Under the pieces are notes generated by a model. It was given only the letters and a program-made list of their open reading frames with translations, ran no database searches and was not told the origin of the DNA. A DNA stretch of 64,000 bases, from NCBI GenBank assembly GCA_965222535.1, contig OZ244957.1, positions 372,001-436,000 on the forward strand, written 5' to 3'. Numbering within the stretch: the first letter of the stretch is position 1; each line of letters opens with the position of its first letter. A program made the translations under genes and the position numbers. Source of the stretch: G965222535 sp965222535. Lineage in GTDB: Bacteria > Pseudomonadota > Gammaproteobacteria > HK1. Positions 1-9,088 of the stretch are shown in pieces.

Positions 1-1
1 G

Positions 2-778
2 CCGGTGGTGCTGGCACTGGATGAGCTGCCGATCTTCATCCAACGCTTATGCACAAAAGACAAAAAACTCGCCGATGAATGGTTGTCTTGGTTGCGCAAG
101 GCAACACAGCAACACCAACATCGGATCAGCATCATCGTTTTGGGCAGCATCAGCTTTGCGCCGATTCTGGAACGGTACTGCCTCAGTGCGACCGTCAACC
201 ACCTGACGCTCTATGAACTGAAGCCTTGGGACGAAACAACCGCAACAGGTTGCCTTGAGGCGTTGGCAAAGCAATATAACCTCACCCTCCCAGAACCAAT
301 CTGCCGCGCAATGTGCCAGCGTTTGCGCTGTTGTATCCCCCATCATGTACAGCTCTTTTTCGATGGACTACGACGCGTCCTGCGTACCAATAAGTGCTCT
401 GAAGCCACCTTGGAAGACGTGAACAGCGCGTACGATGAGCTTCTAAGTGTCCGTGGGCAAGCCAATATGGAGCACTACAGGAGTCGATTGAAAGACGCGC
501 TTGAAGGCAAGCGCGATCAATTTTCCTGTGCCTTGCTGTCGCAGGCAGCGGCCGAGGGGGCGCTAAACGATGACATGATTGAACGGCAACGACAACAATT
601 GAAACTCGATCACGAACAGGCAGAATCGGTAATGGACCTGCTTGAGCATGACGGCTACTTGGAGCGCCACGATAGCGGTTGGCGCTTTGTATCGCGGCTG
701 CTTGAAGATTGGTGGCGTAAAAATGGCCCTGCTATCCCCCGCCTGAAAGGCAGCCATCTAGGAGCCCGGCCCCGATGA
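2..778 (+). CDS. P-loop ATPase, C-terminal part (5' end outside window)
   Basis: The reading frame is already open at base 2, so the start and the Walker A motif lie upstream of the window. The first visible residues form a hydrophobic strand ending in Asp-Glu (LALDE), a Walker B motif. A second strand ending in Gly-Ser follows and fits a sensor-1 position. The C-terminal third is helical and looks like a winged-helix module (DLLEHDGYLERHDSGWRF). This resembles the ATPase_2/AAA superfamily of archaeal-type ATPases. The stop overlaps the next gene's ATG (ATGA, 775-778), so the two ATPases are translationally coupled and probably work together. A role in signalling, defence or DNA binding is possible, but nothing here fixes it. 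Confidence 0.7.
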   Translation, partial: PVVLALDELPIFIQRLCTKDKKLADEWLSWLRKATQQHQHRISIIVLGSISFAPILERYCLSATVNHLTLYELKPWDETTATGCLEALAKQYNLTLPEPICRAMCQRLRCCIPHHVQLFFDGLRRVLRTNKCSEATLEDVNSAYDELLSVRGQANMEHYRSRLKDALEGKRDQFSCALLSQAAAEGALNDDMIERQRQQLKLDHEQAESVMDLLEHDGYLERHDSGWRFVSRLLEDWWRKNGPAIPRLKGSHLGARPR

Positions 779-3700
779 TCGCCACTAAAAAGTACAACCC
801 CAAGTTCTTGAGCGATGACGAACTGGTGGCGGCCTTTTGTGTACGAAAGCACGAGTACCAATCCATCATAGAGACCGTGCGTGAGAGCGATGGGGCCTCC
901 AATCAGCACGTGATCGTGATCGGCCCGCGCGGCAGCGGTAAGACCACTTTGCTGCTGCGGATCGCCGTTGAAACCCAAAAAGATGCGGCATTGTCGCAGC
1001 GCTTTTTCCCCATCGTGTTTGCTGAAGAAAGCTACGAGATCAGGAACTGCGGTGAGTTCTGGCTGGAATGCCTGTTCCATTTAGCCGATCAAGCGCAGGG
1101 CGAGGAGGCCGATTTACGCCGCATCTATGATCACCTGCAAACCGAACAAAATGATCGGATCCTTGCCGCCAGTTGTCTGGCTGCGTTGCTCGATTTTGCC
1201 GATCGTCACGGCAAACGGCTGCTGCTGGTAGTCGAGAACCTGAACATGATGTTCAATGAAATAGATGATGACGATGCTATTGGCTGGGGGCTGCGGCATA
1301 CCTTGCAAACCGAGCCGCAGATCATGCTGCTTGCCAGCGCAACCAGCCACTTCGATGCCATCGATAACTGCGACAAGGCTTTTTATGATCTGTTGAAGGT
1401 GATCACACTGCGCCCCCTAGACGAGCCCGAGTGCCATGCTCTGTGGCAAACGATCAGCGGTCAAGCACCCTCGCGCGACAAGATCCGCTCGCTGCAGATC
1501 CTGACTGGAGGCAATCCGCGCCTACTGACGATCGTTGCCCGCTTTGGTGCAAACCTGTCGTTTCAAGCCTTGATGCGGGAGCTGCTCGATCTGGTTGACG
1601 AGCATACCGAGTATTTTAAGAGCCACGTCGAAGCATTGCCCCCCCAGGAGCGGCGCATCTACCTCGCGTTAGCTGATTTATGGATAGATGCCACCACCCG
1701 CGAGATCGCTGAACGTGCGCGACTGAATACCAATACATGCAGCACCCAACTGAGCCGATTGTGCCAGCGTGGGGTAGTCGTGGTAACGGAAAGAACGCCA
1801 AAGCGCAAGCGCTATTACCTCGCCGAACGCATGTATAACATCTATTATCTGCTGCGTCGCCGCCGCCACCCCGACAAGATACTGGAAGCACTGATCGCGT
1901 TCATGGTCGCCTACTATTCCAAAGAAGAATTGGCGCATATCAAAACCAAAGCCATGGCAGAGCTTTCCAGTGCCTTTGACCGTCAGTCGATGGAAAAGTT
2001 CGTCCATACGCTGGAAGCCAAAATGACATTGCTCGGCCTCAATACAACAACGCAACTGAAGCAGCAACCCCAGCCGCCAGTGACCTTCCCCATCGCCGCT
2101 GCATCAGAGCCATCGACGATCGGGGTCGCAGAGCCGCATCCGACAGTCGCCACGATCGCGCGCGCCCCTGCCCCTGCGCCATTGCTCTCAAACCAGCCGA
2201 TCGATTCCGTAGCTCAGCACGTACAAGCAGAAAAAATACTTATACGCAGCATCGCCTTCTTCGATCAAAACCGTCCACAGGAAGCCCTAGAAGCCCTTGA
2301 CAACCTGCTGTCGCGCTGCGGTAACAGCGACTCTCCAGAACTGTTGGACTTGGTGGCAAAGGCACTAATCGGCAAAGGTCTCATCTTGAGGCAACTGCAG
2401 CGCCCGCAGGAAGCCCTAGAAGCCCTTGACAACCTGCTGTCGCGCTGCGGTAACAGCGACTCCTCGCCACTGCCGGAGCAGGTAGCGGTAGCGTTGCTCG
2501 GCAAAGGTGACGTCTTGGGGCTACTGAATCGCCCGCAGGAAGCCTTGGCAGTGTATGACAACCTGCTAACCCGCTTTGGTAACAGCAACTCCCCAGCACT
2601 GCTGAAGCAGGTAGCGGTAGCGCTGATCAACAAAGGCCTCGCCTTGGGGCTACTGAATCGCTCTCAGGAAGCCCTAGAAGCCTTTGACGACTTGCTGTCG
2701 CGCTGCGGTAACAGTGACTCAGTGCCACTGCAGGGGCAAGTAGCAATAGCGCTGCTCAACAAAGGCATCACCTTGGGGCTACTGAATCGCTCACAGGAAG
2801 CCCTAGAAGCCTTTGACGACTTGCTGTCGCGCTGCGGTAACAGCGACTCCCCAGCACTGCTGGAACTGATAACAAAAGTGCTTTGCAACAAAGGCGTCGC
2901 CTTGACATCACTACAGCGCCCGCAGGAAGCCTTAGCCGTTTATGACGACTTGCTATCGCGCTGCGGTAACAGCGACTCCCCAGCACTGCTGGAGAGGGTA
3001 GCAAAGACGCTGCTCTACAAGGGCAACGCCTTGGGGCTACTGAATCGCTCGCAGGAAGCCCTAGAGGCCTTTGACGACTTGCTGTCGCGCTGCGGTAACA
3101 GCGACTCCCCAGCACTGCTGGAACTGATAGCAAAAGCGCTTTGCAACAAAGGTGCCACCTTGGAGCTACTGAATCGCCCGCAGGAAGCCTTGGAAGCCTT
3201 TGACGACTTGCTGTCGCTCTGCGGTAACAGTGACTCAGTGCCACTGCAGAGGCAAGTAGCAATGGCGCTGCTCAACAAAGGCCTCGCCTTGGAGCTACTG
3301 AATCGCCCGCAGGAAGCTCTGAAAATCATTGACGTCCTGCTGTCCCGCTTCGGTGGCAGCGACTCAGCGCCACTGCTAGAACTGGTAGCAATGGCGCTGC
3401 TCAACAAGTGCAGCATAGAACTAGCATTGCAGCACTATGAAACAGCGATTGCTACGGCAACCCAATTGCTTGAGGCCACCCACCCTACCCCCCCAGCGTT
3501 GCCAGCAGCGGCTCTTGCACTGCGTGCCGCGGCGTACCTCAAAACCGGCAACGCGCCTGCTTGCACGGCGGATCTTTCAGCCTGCCTGGCAAGCGTCCAT
3601 GAGCACAATGTCGATCTTAACGGTACCCCCATCATCGACACCCTGATAGACTTCGCCGCACGCTTCGGGGCAAAGCCGGCCCTGGATTTAATCGAAGCAT

Positions 3701-3843
3701 CCCCAATGGCGTCAAGGCTTACGCCGCTAGTTACGGCGCTGCAACAGGAACTGGGGCAAAATCCGCGGGTTGCGATCGAAGTGGCGGAAGTCGCCAAGGA
3801 TATTCGCGCCGATATTGCGCAACGCCGCCAAGCGGCACACTAA
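775..3843 (+). CDS. AAA-type ATPase with winged helix and nine TPR-like repeats
   Basis: A 1022-residue protein. Walker A is GPRGSGKTT at residues 50-58 and a Walker B-like strand (LLLVVENL) lies near residue 145. A winged-helix/MarR-like region follows at about 285-360 (TREIAERARLNTNTCSTQLS). After a proline/alanine-rich linker come nine repeats of exactly 43 residues (about 500-886), each beginning R-P/S-QEAL, then a diverged helical C-terminus. The repeats resemble TPR or Sel1-type helical hairpins. The layout NTPase-wHTH-repeats is that of STAND-like sensor ATPases, where the repeats bind a ligand or partner. It overlaps the upstream ATPase gene by 4 bp. Function is unknown; a sensor or defence role is inference. 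Confidence 0.8.
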   Translation: MIATKKYNPKFLSDDELVAAFCVRKHEYQSIIETVRESDGASNQHVIVIGPRGSGKTTLLLRIAVETQKDAALSQRFFPIVFAEESYEIRNCGEFWLECLFHLADQAQGEEADLRRIYDHLQTEQNDRILAASCLAALLDFADRHGKRLLLVVENLNMMFNEIDDDDAIGWGLRHTLQTEPQIMLLASATSHFDAIDNCDKAFYDLLKVITLRPLDEPECHALWQTISGQAPSRDKIRSLQILTGGNPRLLTIVARFGANLSFQALMRELLDLVDEHTEYFKSHVEALPPQERRIYLALADLWIDATTREIAERARLNTNTCSTQLSRLCQRGVVVVTERTPKRKRYYLAERMYNIYYLLRRRRHPDKILEALIAFMVAYYSKEELAHIKTKAMAELSSAFDRQSMEKFVHTLEAKMTLLGLNTTTQLKQQPQPPVTFPIAAASEPSTIGVAEPHPTVATIARAPAPAPLLSNQPIDSVAQHVQAEKILIRSIAFFDQNRPQEALEALDNLLSRCGNSDSPELLDLVAKALIGKGLILRQLQRPQEALEALDNLLSRCGNSDSSPLPEQVAVALLGKGDVLGLLNRPQEALAVYDNLLTRFGNSNSPALLKQVAVALINKGLALGLLNRSQEALEAFDDLLSRCGNSDSVPLQGQVAIALLNKGITLGLLNRSQEALEAFDDLLSRCGNSDSPALLELITKVLCNKGVALTSLQRPQEALAVYDDLLSRCGNSDSPALLERVAKTLLYKGNALGLLNRSQEALEAFDDLLSRCGNSDSPALLELIAKALCNKGATLELLNRPQEALEAFDDLLSLCGNSDSVPLQRQVAMALLNKGLALELLNRPQEALKIIDVLLSRFGGSDSAPLLELVAMALLNKCSIELALQHYETAIATATQLLEATHPTPPALPAAALALRAAAYLKTGNAPACTADLSACLASVHEHNVDLNGTPIIDTLIDFAARFGAKPALDLIEASPMASRLTPLVTALQQELGQNPRVAIEVAEVAKDIRADIAQRRQAAH
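2272..3432 (+). repeat. Nine in-frame 129-bp tandem repeats
   Basis: Nine units of 129 bp (43 codons) inside the TPR-like ATPase gene. Several pairs are nearly identical at DNA level over the segment encoding EALEAFDDLLSRCGNSDS, while the second half of each unit varies. This indicates recent expansion or homogenisation by recombination. Confidence 0.9.
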
Positions 3844-3901
3844 GCTACTCCGCTGGCCACCGCTCCCCTACTCTGGCACCGAACGCCGCAGCCTATTGAA
3901 G

Positions 3902-3943
3902 GGGTGCCTCGAGAAGCCCGCGAAACCGGTTTTCGAAGCACCC
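3902..3943. repeat. Palindromic hairpin repeat (family H)
   Basis: Left arm GGGTGCCTCGAGAA and right arm TTTTCGAAGCACCC can pair around a GC-rich loop. It lies between the TPR-ATPase stop and cobW. It is one of about ten copies in the window that share a CCTCGAAAA/TTTTCGAGG core. There is no T-tract typical of an intrinsic terminator. Confidence 0.8.
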
Positions 3944-3997
3944 AAAGACACAGCGGCACGCCCTTCCCCGCTTTGTAAAACCGAAAGGAATCATTAC

Positions 3998-5011
3998 ATG
4001 ACGCAAAAAATTCCAGCGACCGTTATTACCGGCTTCCTTGGTGCCGGCAAGACAAGCATGATCCGCCATCTGCTGGGCAATCTGCAGAATCGGCGCCTAG
4101 CGCTGATCATCAACGAGTTTGGCGATCTGGGCGTAGATGGAGAAATTTTAAAGGGGTGCTGCGCCGCAGACGACGTAATGGAGCTTACCAACGGCTGTAT
4201 CTGCTGCACCGTTGCCGATGATTTCCTGCCGCTGATGGAATCACTGCTGGCGCGCCCCGAGCCGCTTGATCACATTGTTATCGAGACCTCGGGGTTGGCG
4301 TTGCCGAAGCCGCTGGTCAAAGCCTTCCAGTGGCCGGCGATCCGCACCCGCGTTACGGTTGACGGGGTGGTGACCGTGGTGGATGCGCCGGCGGTGCTTG
4401 ATGGTCGCTTCGCTTCCGATGTAGCGGCCCTGCAAGCCCAGCGTGAGAGCGATAGCGCACTCGACCACGACAGCCCGTTGACCGAGTTGTTTGAAGAGCA
4501 ATTGGGGTGCGCCGACCTAGTGGTACTGAACAAAACCGATCAACTGCCGCGCGCTGAATTAACCGCCGTGCGCACGCAGGTGATGGCGCATATCCGCCCC
4601 GCGGTCAAAGTCATCGAGGCCTGTTACGGCGCGGTCAACAGTGCCGTGCTGTTGGGGCTTGAAGCGAACGCCGAGGATGATCTCGACAGCCGCCGATCGC
4701 ATATTGACGATGGGGAAGAGCACGATCACGATGATTTCACCAGTTTCCACCTCGAATTGGCCGAGACGGCAGCGCCCGAACCCTTGCTTGAACGCCTCCA
4801 AAGGGCGATGGACAAGCACGATATCTTGCGCATCAAAGGTTACGTCGCGGTCGCCGGCAAGGACCTGCGGCTCCTAGTGCAAGGCGTTGGCGGGCGCATC
4901 CAGCGCTATTACGAGCGCCCGTGGAATGGCTCAGAGCGCCGCTCGCGCCTGATTGTGATCACCACCAGCGACGCCGACCAAGACGCCATCCGCCATCTGA
5001 TTCTGGACTGA
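3998..5011 (+). CDS. cobW: CobW-family metal-chaperone GTPase
   Basis: A 337-residue G3E GTPase. Near the N-terminus GFLGAGKTS is the P-loop, and NGCICCTV contains the CXCC metal-binding motif of the CobW/COG0523 family. LNKTD is the guanine-specificity motif (NKxD). A His/Asp-rich stretch (EEHDHDD) before the CobW C-terminal domain is typical of Zn or Co chaperones. An ATG preceded by AAAGGAATC was chosen as start; an in-frame extension upstream to 3770 has no homology-like content and crosses the hairpin repeat. The family delivers metal to enzymes. Without a visible cobalamin gene neighbour, cobaltochelatase (CobW proper) and zinc homeostasis are both possible. Confidence 0.85.
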   Translation: MTQKIPATVITGFLGAGKTSMIRHLLGNLQNRRLALIINEFGDLGVDGEILKGCCAADDVMELTNGCICCTVADDFLPLMESLLARPEPLDHIVIETSGLALPKPLVKAFQWPAIRTRVTVDGVVTVVDAPAVLDGRFASDVAALQAQRESDSALDHDSPLTELFEEQLGCADLVVLNKTDQLPRAELTAVRTQVMAHIRPAVKVIEACYGAVNSAVLLGLEANAEDDLDSRRSHIDDGEEHDHDDFTSFHLELAETAAPEPLLERLQRAMDKHDILRIKGYVAVAGKDLRLLVQGVGGRIQRYYERPWNGSERRSRLIVITTSDADQDAIRHLILD

Positions 5012-5019
5012 TCCTTTGA

Positions 5020-5138
5020 CTGCGATGGCATCACAACGGCGCGGATCGAGAGGTCAGCGAGCGACGCGCCACAAGTGCTCCTAATTAAAAAATTAAAACG
5101 CTCCCTTCCCCCAAACCCTCAGTTTTTCGATGCCCCAA
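5020..5138 (+). repeat. Composite dispersed repeat (family A)
   Basis: It carries the block GGATCGAGAGGTCAGCGA, then GTGCTCCTAATTAAAA, CCCTTCCCCCAAACCC and the tail TTTTTCGATGCCCC. The same blocks occur in the same order at 14387, 20218, 49417 and, reversed, at 53896. It fills the space between cobW and the convergent waaA; no other feature is seen in the 287-bp gap. Confidence 0.75.
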
Positions 5139-5298
5139 GGGGAGGTATCGCCTGATCGCGTCCGCAATAACCGCCTTGTCCGTGAACTTCAGGCACAGCA
5201 GTATGCAAAAATAGCTGATCAAGTCTTATTGCGAGGCGGGCATCAGCCATCAAATCACGGATAAAGCTCTCAATAAGCAGCCATCCCAAAAATTGATT

Positions 5299-6540
5299 TC
5301 ACTCAAGCTTCAAAAGCTCCAGATTGCGTTGGGTCGCTCCCTGCATACTTTTGATAAAGTTAATGCCAGCCAGCCCCATTTTCTGCCGAGCATTATTATC
5401 CGCTACTAAATATTCCACTGTTGCTGATAGATTTTTAGCATCTTGAATACGGCGCGCCGCATTTGCTTTAATCGCCTGTTTTGCAAATTTATCAAAATTA
5501 AAAGTAAATGGTCCCAAGATTACAGGCTTTCCTAGCACGCAGGCTTCAAGAAAATTATGGCCCCCATAGGGTAAAAGGCTACCTCCAACGAAAGCAATAT
5601 CGCAAGAATAATAATGAGCGAAAAGATTTCCTAGCTCGTCTCCTAGTGCAACCTCGGCATCCTCATTAATCTTTTTTACCTTACTTAGGTACTGATATAT
5701 TACGTTCTTACCCTGTAGAAAAGTAGCTATGCTGTCGCACCGATTAGGGTGGCGTGGCACAATCACGGTTAGCAACTTTGGGATGCAGCGCAGATTAAAA
5801 ATGGATTCAATTAATATTTCTTCCTCTCCCGGTCTGGTGCTGGCAGCGAGAAAGATTGGTCGATTAACTTGAAATTTTTCTTTCAAAAATTTTCCTTGTG
5901 CTTTTTGTTCTTCAGAGATTACTCGATCAAACTTTAGATTCCCTGTTACAACGACAGGTTTTTTTCTGAAAAACTGCAAGCGTTTTGCATCATTTCTTGA
6001 CTGAGCGGCTATGATATCCAGAGACTTTATAGTATTTCTAAAAATAATTGAAAGTTTTGCATATCCTCTTGCTGATTTCTTCGATAAGCGAGCATTAATC
6101 AAATGTAAAGGAATTTTATTTTTCTTGCATAGCTTTATTAAATTTGGCCATATTTCTGTTTCCATCAGAATCCCAACACCAGGATTAAAGTTTCTTAAAA
6201 ATCGATTAATTGCAAATGGAATATCATACGGTAGATAAGTTACAATAACTTTTTCAGGAAATATTTTTTTAGCGGTTCTACGCCCTGTTGGTGTCGTAGT
6301 GGTTATTAAAATATCTTTCTTAGGATGGCGTTTTAATATTTCTTTGATAAGAGGTTCTGCGGCATATGTTTCACCAACAGAAACAGCATGTAACCAGAAA
6401 ACAGCTTTATAATTTTTTTCTTTTTGGTAATATCCTAGCCTTTCTGAAATATTTTTTAAATATTCGGTTTGTTTTGTTCCCCGATAGATAAGCCGTATAA
6501 GGACAAAGGGCAGGATAGCATAAGCAAAAAAAGTATACAT
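5299..6540 (-). CDS. waaA: 3-deoxy-D-manno-octulosonic acid (Kdo) transferase WaaA
   Basis: 413 residues, the usual length. It transfers Kdo from CMP-Kdo to lipid IVA at the inner membrane in LPS biosynthesis. Seen: an N-terminal membrane anchor (FFAYAILPFVLIRLIY), the HAVSVGE motif of the acceptor site, TTTTPTGR, METEIWPN, and the C-terminal GGSLLPYGGHN nucleotide-sugar loop. It follows waaC with a 1-bp TGATG overlap, so the two are one operon. The DNA is distinctly more AT-rich than its neighbours, common for LPS-core genes and consistent with horizontal acquisition. Whether it adds one or two Kdo residues cannot be read from the sequence. Confidence 0.95.
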   Translation of the reverse strand: MYTFFAYAILPFVLIRLIYRGTKQTEYLKNISERLGYYQKEKNYKAVFWLHAVSVGETYAAEPLIKEILKRHPKKDILITTTTPTGRRTAKKIFPEKVIVTYLPYDIPFAINRFLRNFNPGVGILMETEIWPNLIKLCKKNKIPLHLINARLSKKSARGYAKLSIIFRNTIKSLDIIAAQSRNDAKRLQFFRKKPVVVTGNLKFDRVISEEQKAQGKFLKEKFQVNRPIFLAASTRPGEEEILIESIFNLRCIPKLLTVIVPRHPNRCDSIATFLQGKNVIYQYLSKVKKINEDAEVALGDELGNLFAHYYSCDIAFVGGSLLPYGGHNFLEACVLGKPVILGPFTFNFDKFAKQAIKANAARRIQDAKNLSATVEYLVADNNARQKMGLAGINFIKSMQGATQRNLELLKLE

Positions 6541-7529
6541 CAGGCCTCTATACCGAGCTTATTAATTCCAAGGAAAATTTCATCAGGCGTTGGAATGATG
6601 CCTTTCCCGCCGTAATTAATGCTATCTTTCTCTCCGTAAATTCCGGTTTTTGCGGGGTCTGTAGAATGGTATATGCCAATTGTAGGTCTGCCGAGTGCGG
6701 CTGCCAAGTGAGTAATACCTGTGTCCACCCCAATCACTAGATTCGCATGTGCCACCACGAGGGCTATTTTATCTAAAGTTGAAATAGGAAAGACTTCGGC
6801 ATCAGGTATTTCTCTCGCTAACTGCTTCACTGCGTGAAACTCAGATTCTTTACCTGCTAAAAATACACTTCTGAATTTCATTAGGCTCAGCTTCTTTCCT
6901 GTTAATATCCAGTTTTTTGTGAACCATGACTTTTGATGATTGCTGGAAGATGGCAAAAGAATCGCGTAAGGTTTCTTTGGAATATGTGATCTGGTTGCCA
7001 TCAATCTTGAAGCATCTATTCCATAGCATACTTGATCATCGAGTCGATACCCCAAAGAGATGGCCATTAACTGACGATTTCTTTGGATGGCATGTTGATT
7101 TTTCTCAATCTCAAATGATCTGCTATAAAAAAAACTTACAGGTTCTCGAGAAGTTTTTAGATTCATTCCATAGGATGTACCTCTGGCTGCCCACGCTATC
7201 AAGGCGCTTTTTAATAAGCCCTGAGTATCTATTATTGCATCATATTTTTTCAATCTCAGCTGGCTGAAAAAATTTCTTATCTGTTTAAGAGTTTCTCTTA
7301 TTTTGGTTTCTTTGCGCCACCTTCTAATTGAAACTGGAATGACTTCATGTACCCCTCGATGCATTATGGGCAGAGATGCGTAGTTTTCTTCTATGACCCA
7401 ATCTACAGATGCCTCAGGATATTGCCGAATCAAGTCGGTAATGGCGGGAAAATTATGGATGATGTCTCCTAATGAGGACGTTTTAATTAAAAGTATATTT
7501 TGCACGTGTTTTGTGTACGTTAAGCTCAT
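6540..7529 (-). CDS. waaC: Lipopolysaccharide heptosyltransferase I
   Basis: 329 residues, GT9 family. It adds the first L-glycero-D-manno-heptose to Kdo2-lipid A on the cytoplasmic side. Seen: the N-terminal ILLIKTSSLGDIIH motif of heptosyltransferases, DTQGLLKSAL, LLPSSSNHQKSWF, and the ADP-heptose site GVDTGITHLAAALGRPT. The annotated ATG gives an 8-residue leader before the GTG that would start at VQNILLIK; either start is possible. AT-rich like waaA, with which it overlaps by one base. The 215 bp upstream (7530-7744) hold no recognisable feature. Confidence 0.92.
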   Translation of the reverse strand: MSLTYTKHVQNILLIKTSSLGDIIHNFPAITDLIRQYPEASVDWVIEENYASLPIMHRGVHEVIPVSIRRWRKETKIRETLKQIRNFFSQLRLKKYDAIIDTQGLLKSALIAWAARGTSYGMNLKTSREPVSFFYSRSFEIEKNQHAIQRNRQLMAISLGYRLDDQVCYGIDASRLMATRSHIPKKPYAILLPSSSNHQKSWFTKNWILTGKKLSLMKFRSVFLAGKESEFHAVKQLAREIPDAEVFPISTLDKIALVVAHANLVIGVDTGITHLAAALGRPTIGIYHSTDPAKTGIYGEKDSINYGGKGIIPTPDEIFLGINKLGIEA

Positions 7530-7744
7530 TCACTTCAGTAAGCTCTGAACGAAAAGGATTTATCCGATTGGGGCTCACGAGCCACTAATAACCGAATGCT
7601 GTTATACAGAAAACCTGCTGTCGATACAGAACAGCTAGGTGCTGGTTGCCACGCCAGCGCGCTTTTCTTCAGCGCAGCGAGGAATAGCGGGGTTTGCCTA
7701 AGACGCGTGGTTTCAGCCGCCGCTTGAACTCTCACCACAGTTTT

Positions 7745-8458
7745 TCAAACGAATTCAACGTTAACGCGCCGATTTTGCCGCCCTTTCTTTTCGATTTTGC
7801 GTACCCTTAGCGGCCCGATTTCGCTGATATTAGCGACATGAGTGCCGCCGCAGGGCTGTAGATCCACGCCTTCAATTTCCAGCAGGCGCACCCAGCCCTG
7901 ACCGCGCGGCGGCTGTACCGACATCGTACGCACCAACTGCGGATTAGCGGCCAGTTCCTGATCACTAATCCAGCGTGTCCGCACGTTATGCGCCGCCGCA
8001 ACAAGCCGGTTCAATCCGTCCGTCAACTGCTCTTTATCAAGAGTGCTTTGCGGCATGTCAAAATCCAAACGTCCGCTGCCATCGCGAATTGAGCCGCCGG
8101 TCACATCGGCGCTGATCAAGGCGCACAGCAGATGCAAGGTCGTGTGCATGCGCATCAACCGATAGCGGCGCTCCCAGTCGATAACCGCCTGAACGCGGGT
8201 CGCCACCGCAAGCTCAGCGCTACCCGGCGCACGCTCAAGGCAGTGTACGACCTGCCCATCATTGCCTTTGACGGTATCGACAACCGGCCATTCAGTGCCA
8301 TCAGTTGAACGTAAAATACCGGTATCTCCGGGTTGCCCGCCACCCATCGGATAAAACACCGTACGATCCAAGATAGCGCGATTGCTATCCAACGCAACGA
8401 CAGTGGCGTCGCATTGCTTCAGGTAAGCGTCTTCGCGAAACAGTAGTTCAGTGTGCAT
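7745..8458 (-). CDS. alaX: Alanyl-tRNA editing protein AlaX
   Basis: 237 residues. A free-standing homologue of the alanyl-tRNA synthetase editing domain that hydrolyses mischarged Ser- or Gly-tRNA(Ala). The zinc ligands are visible as H105-x3-H109 (HTTLH) and C203-x3-H207 (CGGTH). The N-terminal FYPMGGGQPGDTG matches the AlaRS second-additional domain present in AlaX-M/class II types. It stands alone between the waa operon and a hairpin repeat; the start ATG is the first in frame. Confidence 0.93.
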   Translation of the reverse strand: MHTELLFREDAYLKQCDATVVALDSNRAILDRTVFYPMGGGQPGDTGILRSTDGTEWPVVDTVKGNDGQVVHCLERAPGSAELAVATRVQAVIDWERRYRLMRMHTTLHLLCALISADVTGGSIRDGSGRLDFDMPQSTLDKEQLTDGLNRLVAAAHNVRTRWISDQELAANPQLVRTMSVQPPRGQGWVRLLEIEGVDLQPCGGTHVANISEIGPLRVRKIEKKGRQNRRVNVEFV

Positions 8459-8480
8459 TGGCAGCTTTGAGGGGTTATTG

Positions 8481-8524
8481 AGCGCCTCGAAAAACTATGC
8501 TAAGCATCAGTTTCCCGAGGCGCT
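8481..8524. repeat. Palindromic hairpin repeat (family H)
   Basis: Arms AGCGCCTCGAAAAACT (8481-8496) and AGTTTCCCGAGGCGCT (8509-8524) pair over 16 positions with two mismatched or wobble positions. The GCGCC/GGCGC ends replace the GCACC/GGTGC ends of other copies on both arms, a compensatory change. Confidence 0.85.
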
Positions 8525-8629
8525 GCATGAGGTGGTTTATTGAGGCGCAGGGGTTATGCATCAAACTGTTGCCATCGGTGTTGGACTCAGTTTTCCTTGC
8601 CCCTCCTTGATGGCTTTTCCGATGCTCCC

Positions 8630-8857
8630 CTATGGATTATTCTGGCGGCGATATTCTTCAATGATCGCCGTCATCTGATCTTTCAGATACAGCTTTTTCT
8701 TCTTAGCGGTGCTCATCTCAAAATCATTCATTAAATCAATGCCCTTGGTTGCTTCACTGACGCGATGATCCAACGCGGCATGTTCGCGGTGCAGGCTTTC
8801 GAATGTTTCGTTTTCAGTCAGCAACCGCTCAACAATGTCTTGATCATTTGCTGCCAT
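8630..8857 (-). CDS. YdcH/DUF465 family small coiled-coil protein
   Basis: 75 residues, predicted helical. The pattern LHREHAALDHRV and the lysine run before LKDQMTAII match the DUF465 (YdcH) family, whose members are 70-75 residues and of unknown function. A strong Shine-Dalgarno (GGAGGA) seven bases before the ATG supports the start. A single-gene unit. Confidence 0.9.
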   Translation of the reverse strand: MAANDQDIVERLLTENETFESLHREHAALDHRVSEATKGIDLMNDFEMSTAKKKKLYLKDQMTAIIEEYRRQNNP

Positions 8858-9017
8858 AGTAGTCCTCCAAGTATTAGCTAACGCCAGTTAAATCCCAGTG
8901 GTGAGCAGTGTGACTGCTTCCCTTGGGCACCGTATAGCACGACCTTGGACATACCATCCAAGGGTTTCTATCGTAACAGAGGAGGGCAGTGTTGTCATTC
9001 GTCCTCTTGTGTTGAAA

Positions 9018-9088
9018 AGCTTACGAAATTGGGCATAGCAGCCTTTCCCCAAAGCCCTCATCCCCGGTCAGAGTTTTTCGAGGCGTCC
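9018..9088 (+). repeat. Dispersed repeat (family A)
   Basis: GCTTACGAAATTGGGCATAG, CCTTTCCCCAAAGCCCTCAT and the tail AGTTTTTCGAGGCG. The first block is shared almost exactly with the copy at 45079. It sits between the YdcH-like gene and the 3' end of wrbA. Confidence 0.75.

Noticed and set aside
2265..3416. Several 70-160-codon frames antisense to the TPR-like repeats
   Set aside because: Shadows of the 129-bp repeats; their translations are Ser/Arg/Leu low-complexity and repeat with the same period.
3902..3943. Family H hairpins as rho-independent terminators
   Set aside because: Stems are plausible, but most copies lack a following T-run and some lie in 5' leaders (tyrS); termination is not supported.
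3770..3997. N-terminal extension of CobW
   Set aside because: It overlaps the previous gene and crosses a hairpin repeat; the GTPase family begins right at the ATG at 3998.
7535..7738. 67-codon frame upstream of waaC
   Set aside because: Basic, featureless translation without SD; more likely leader sequence.
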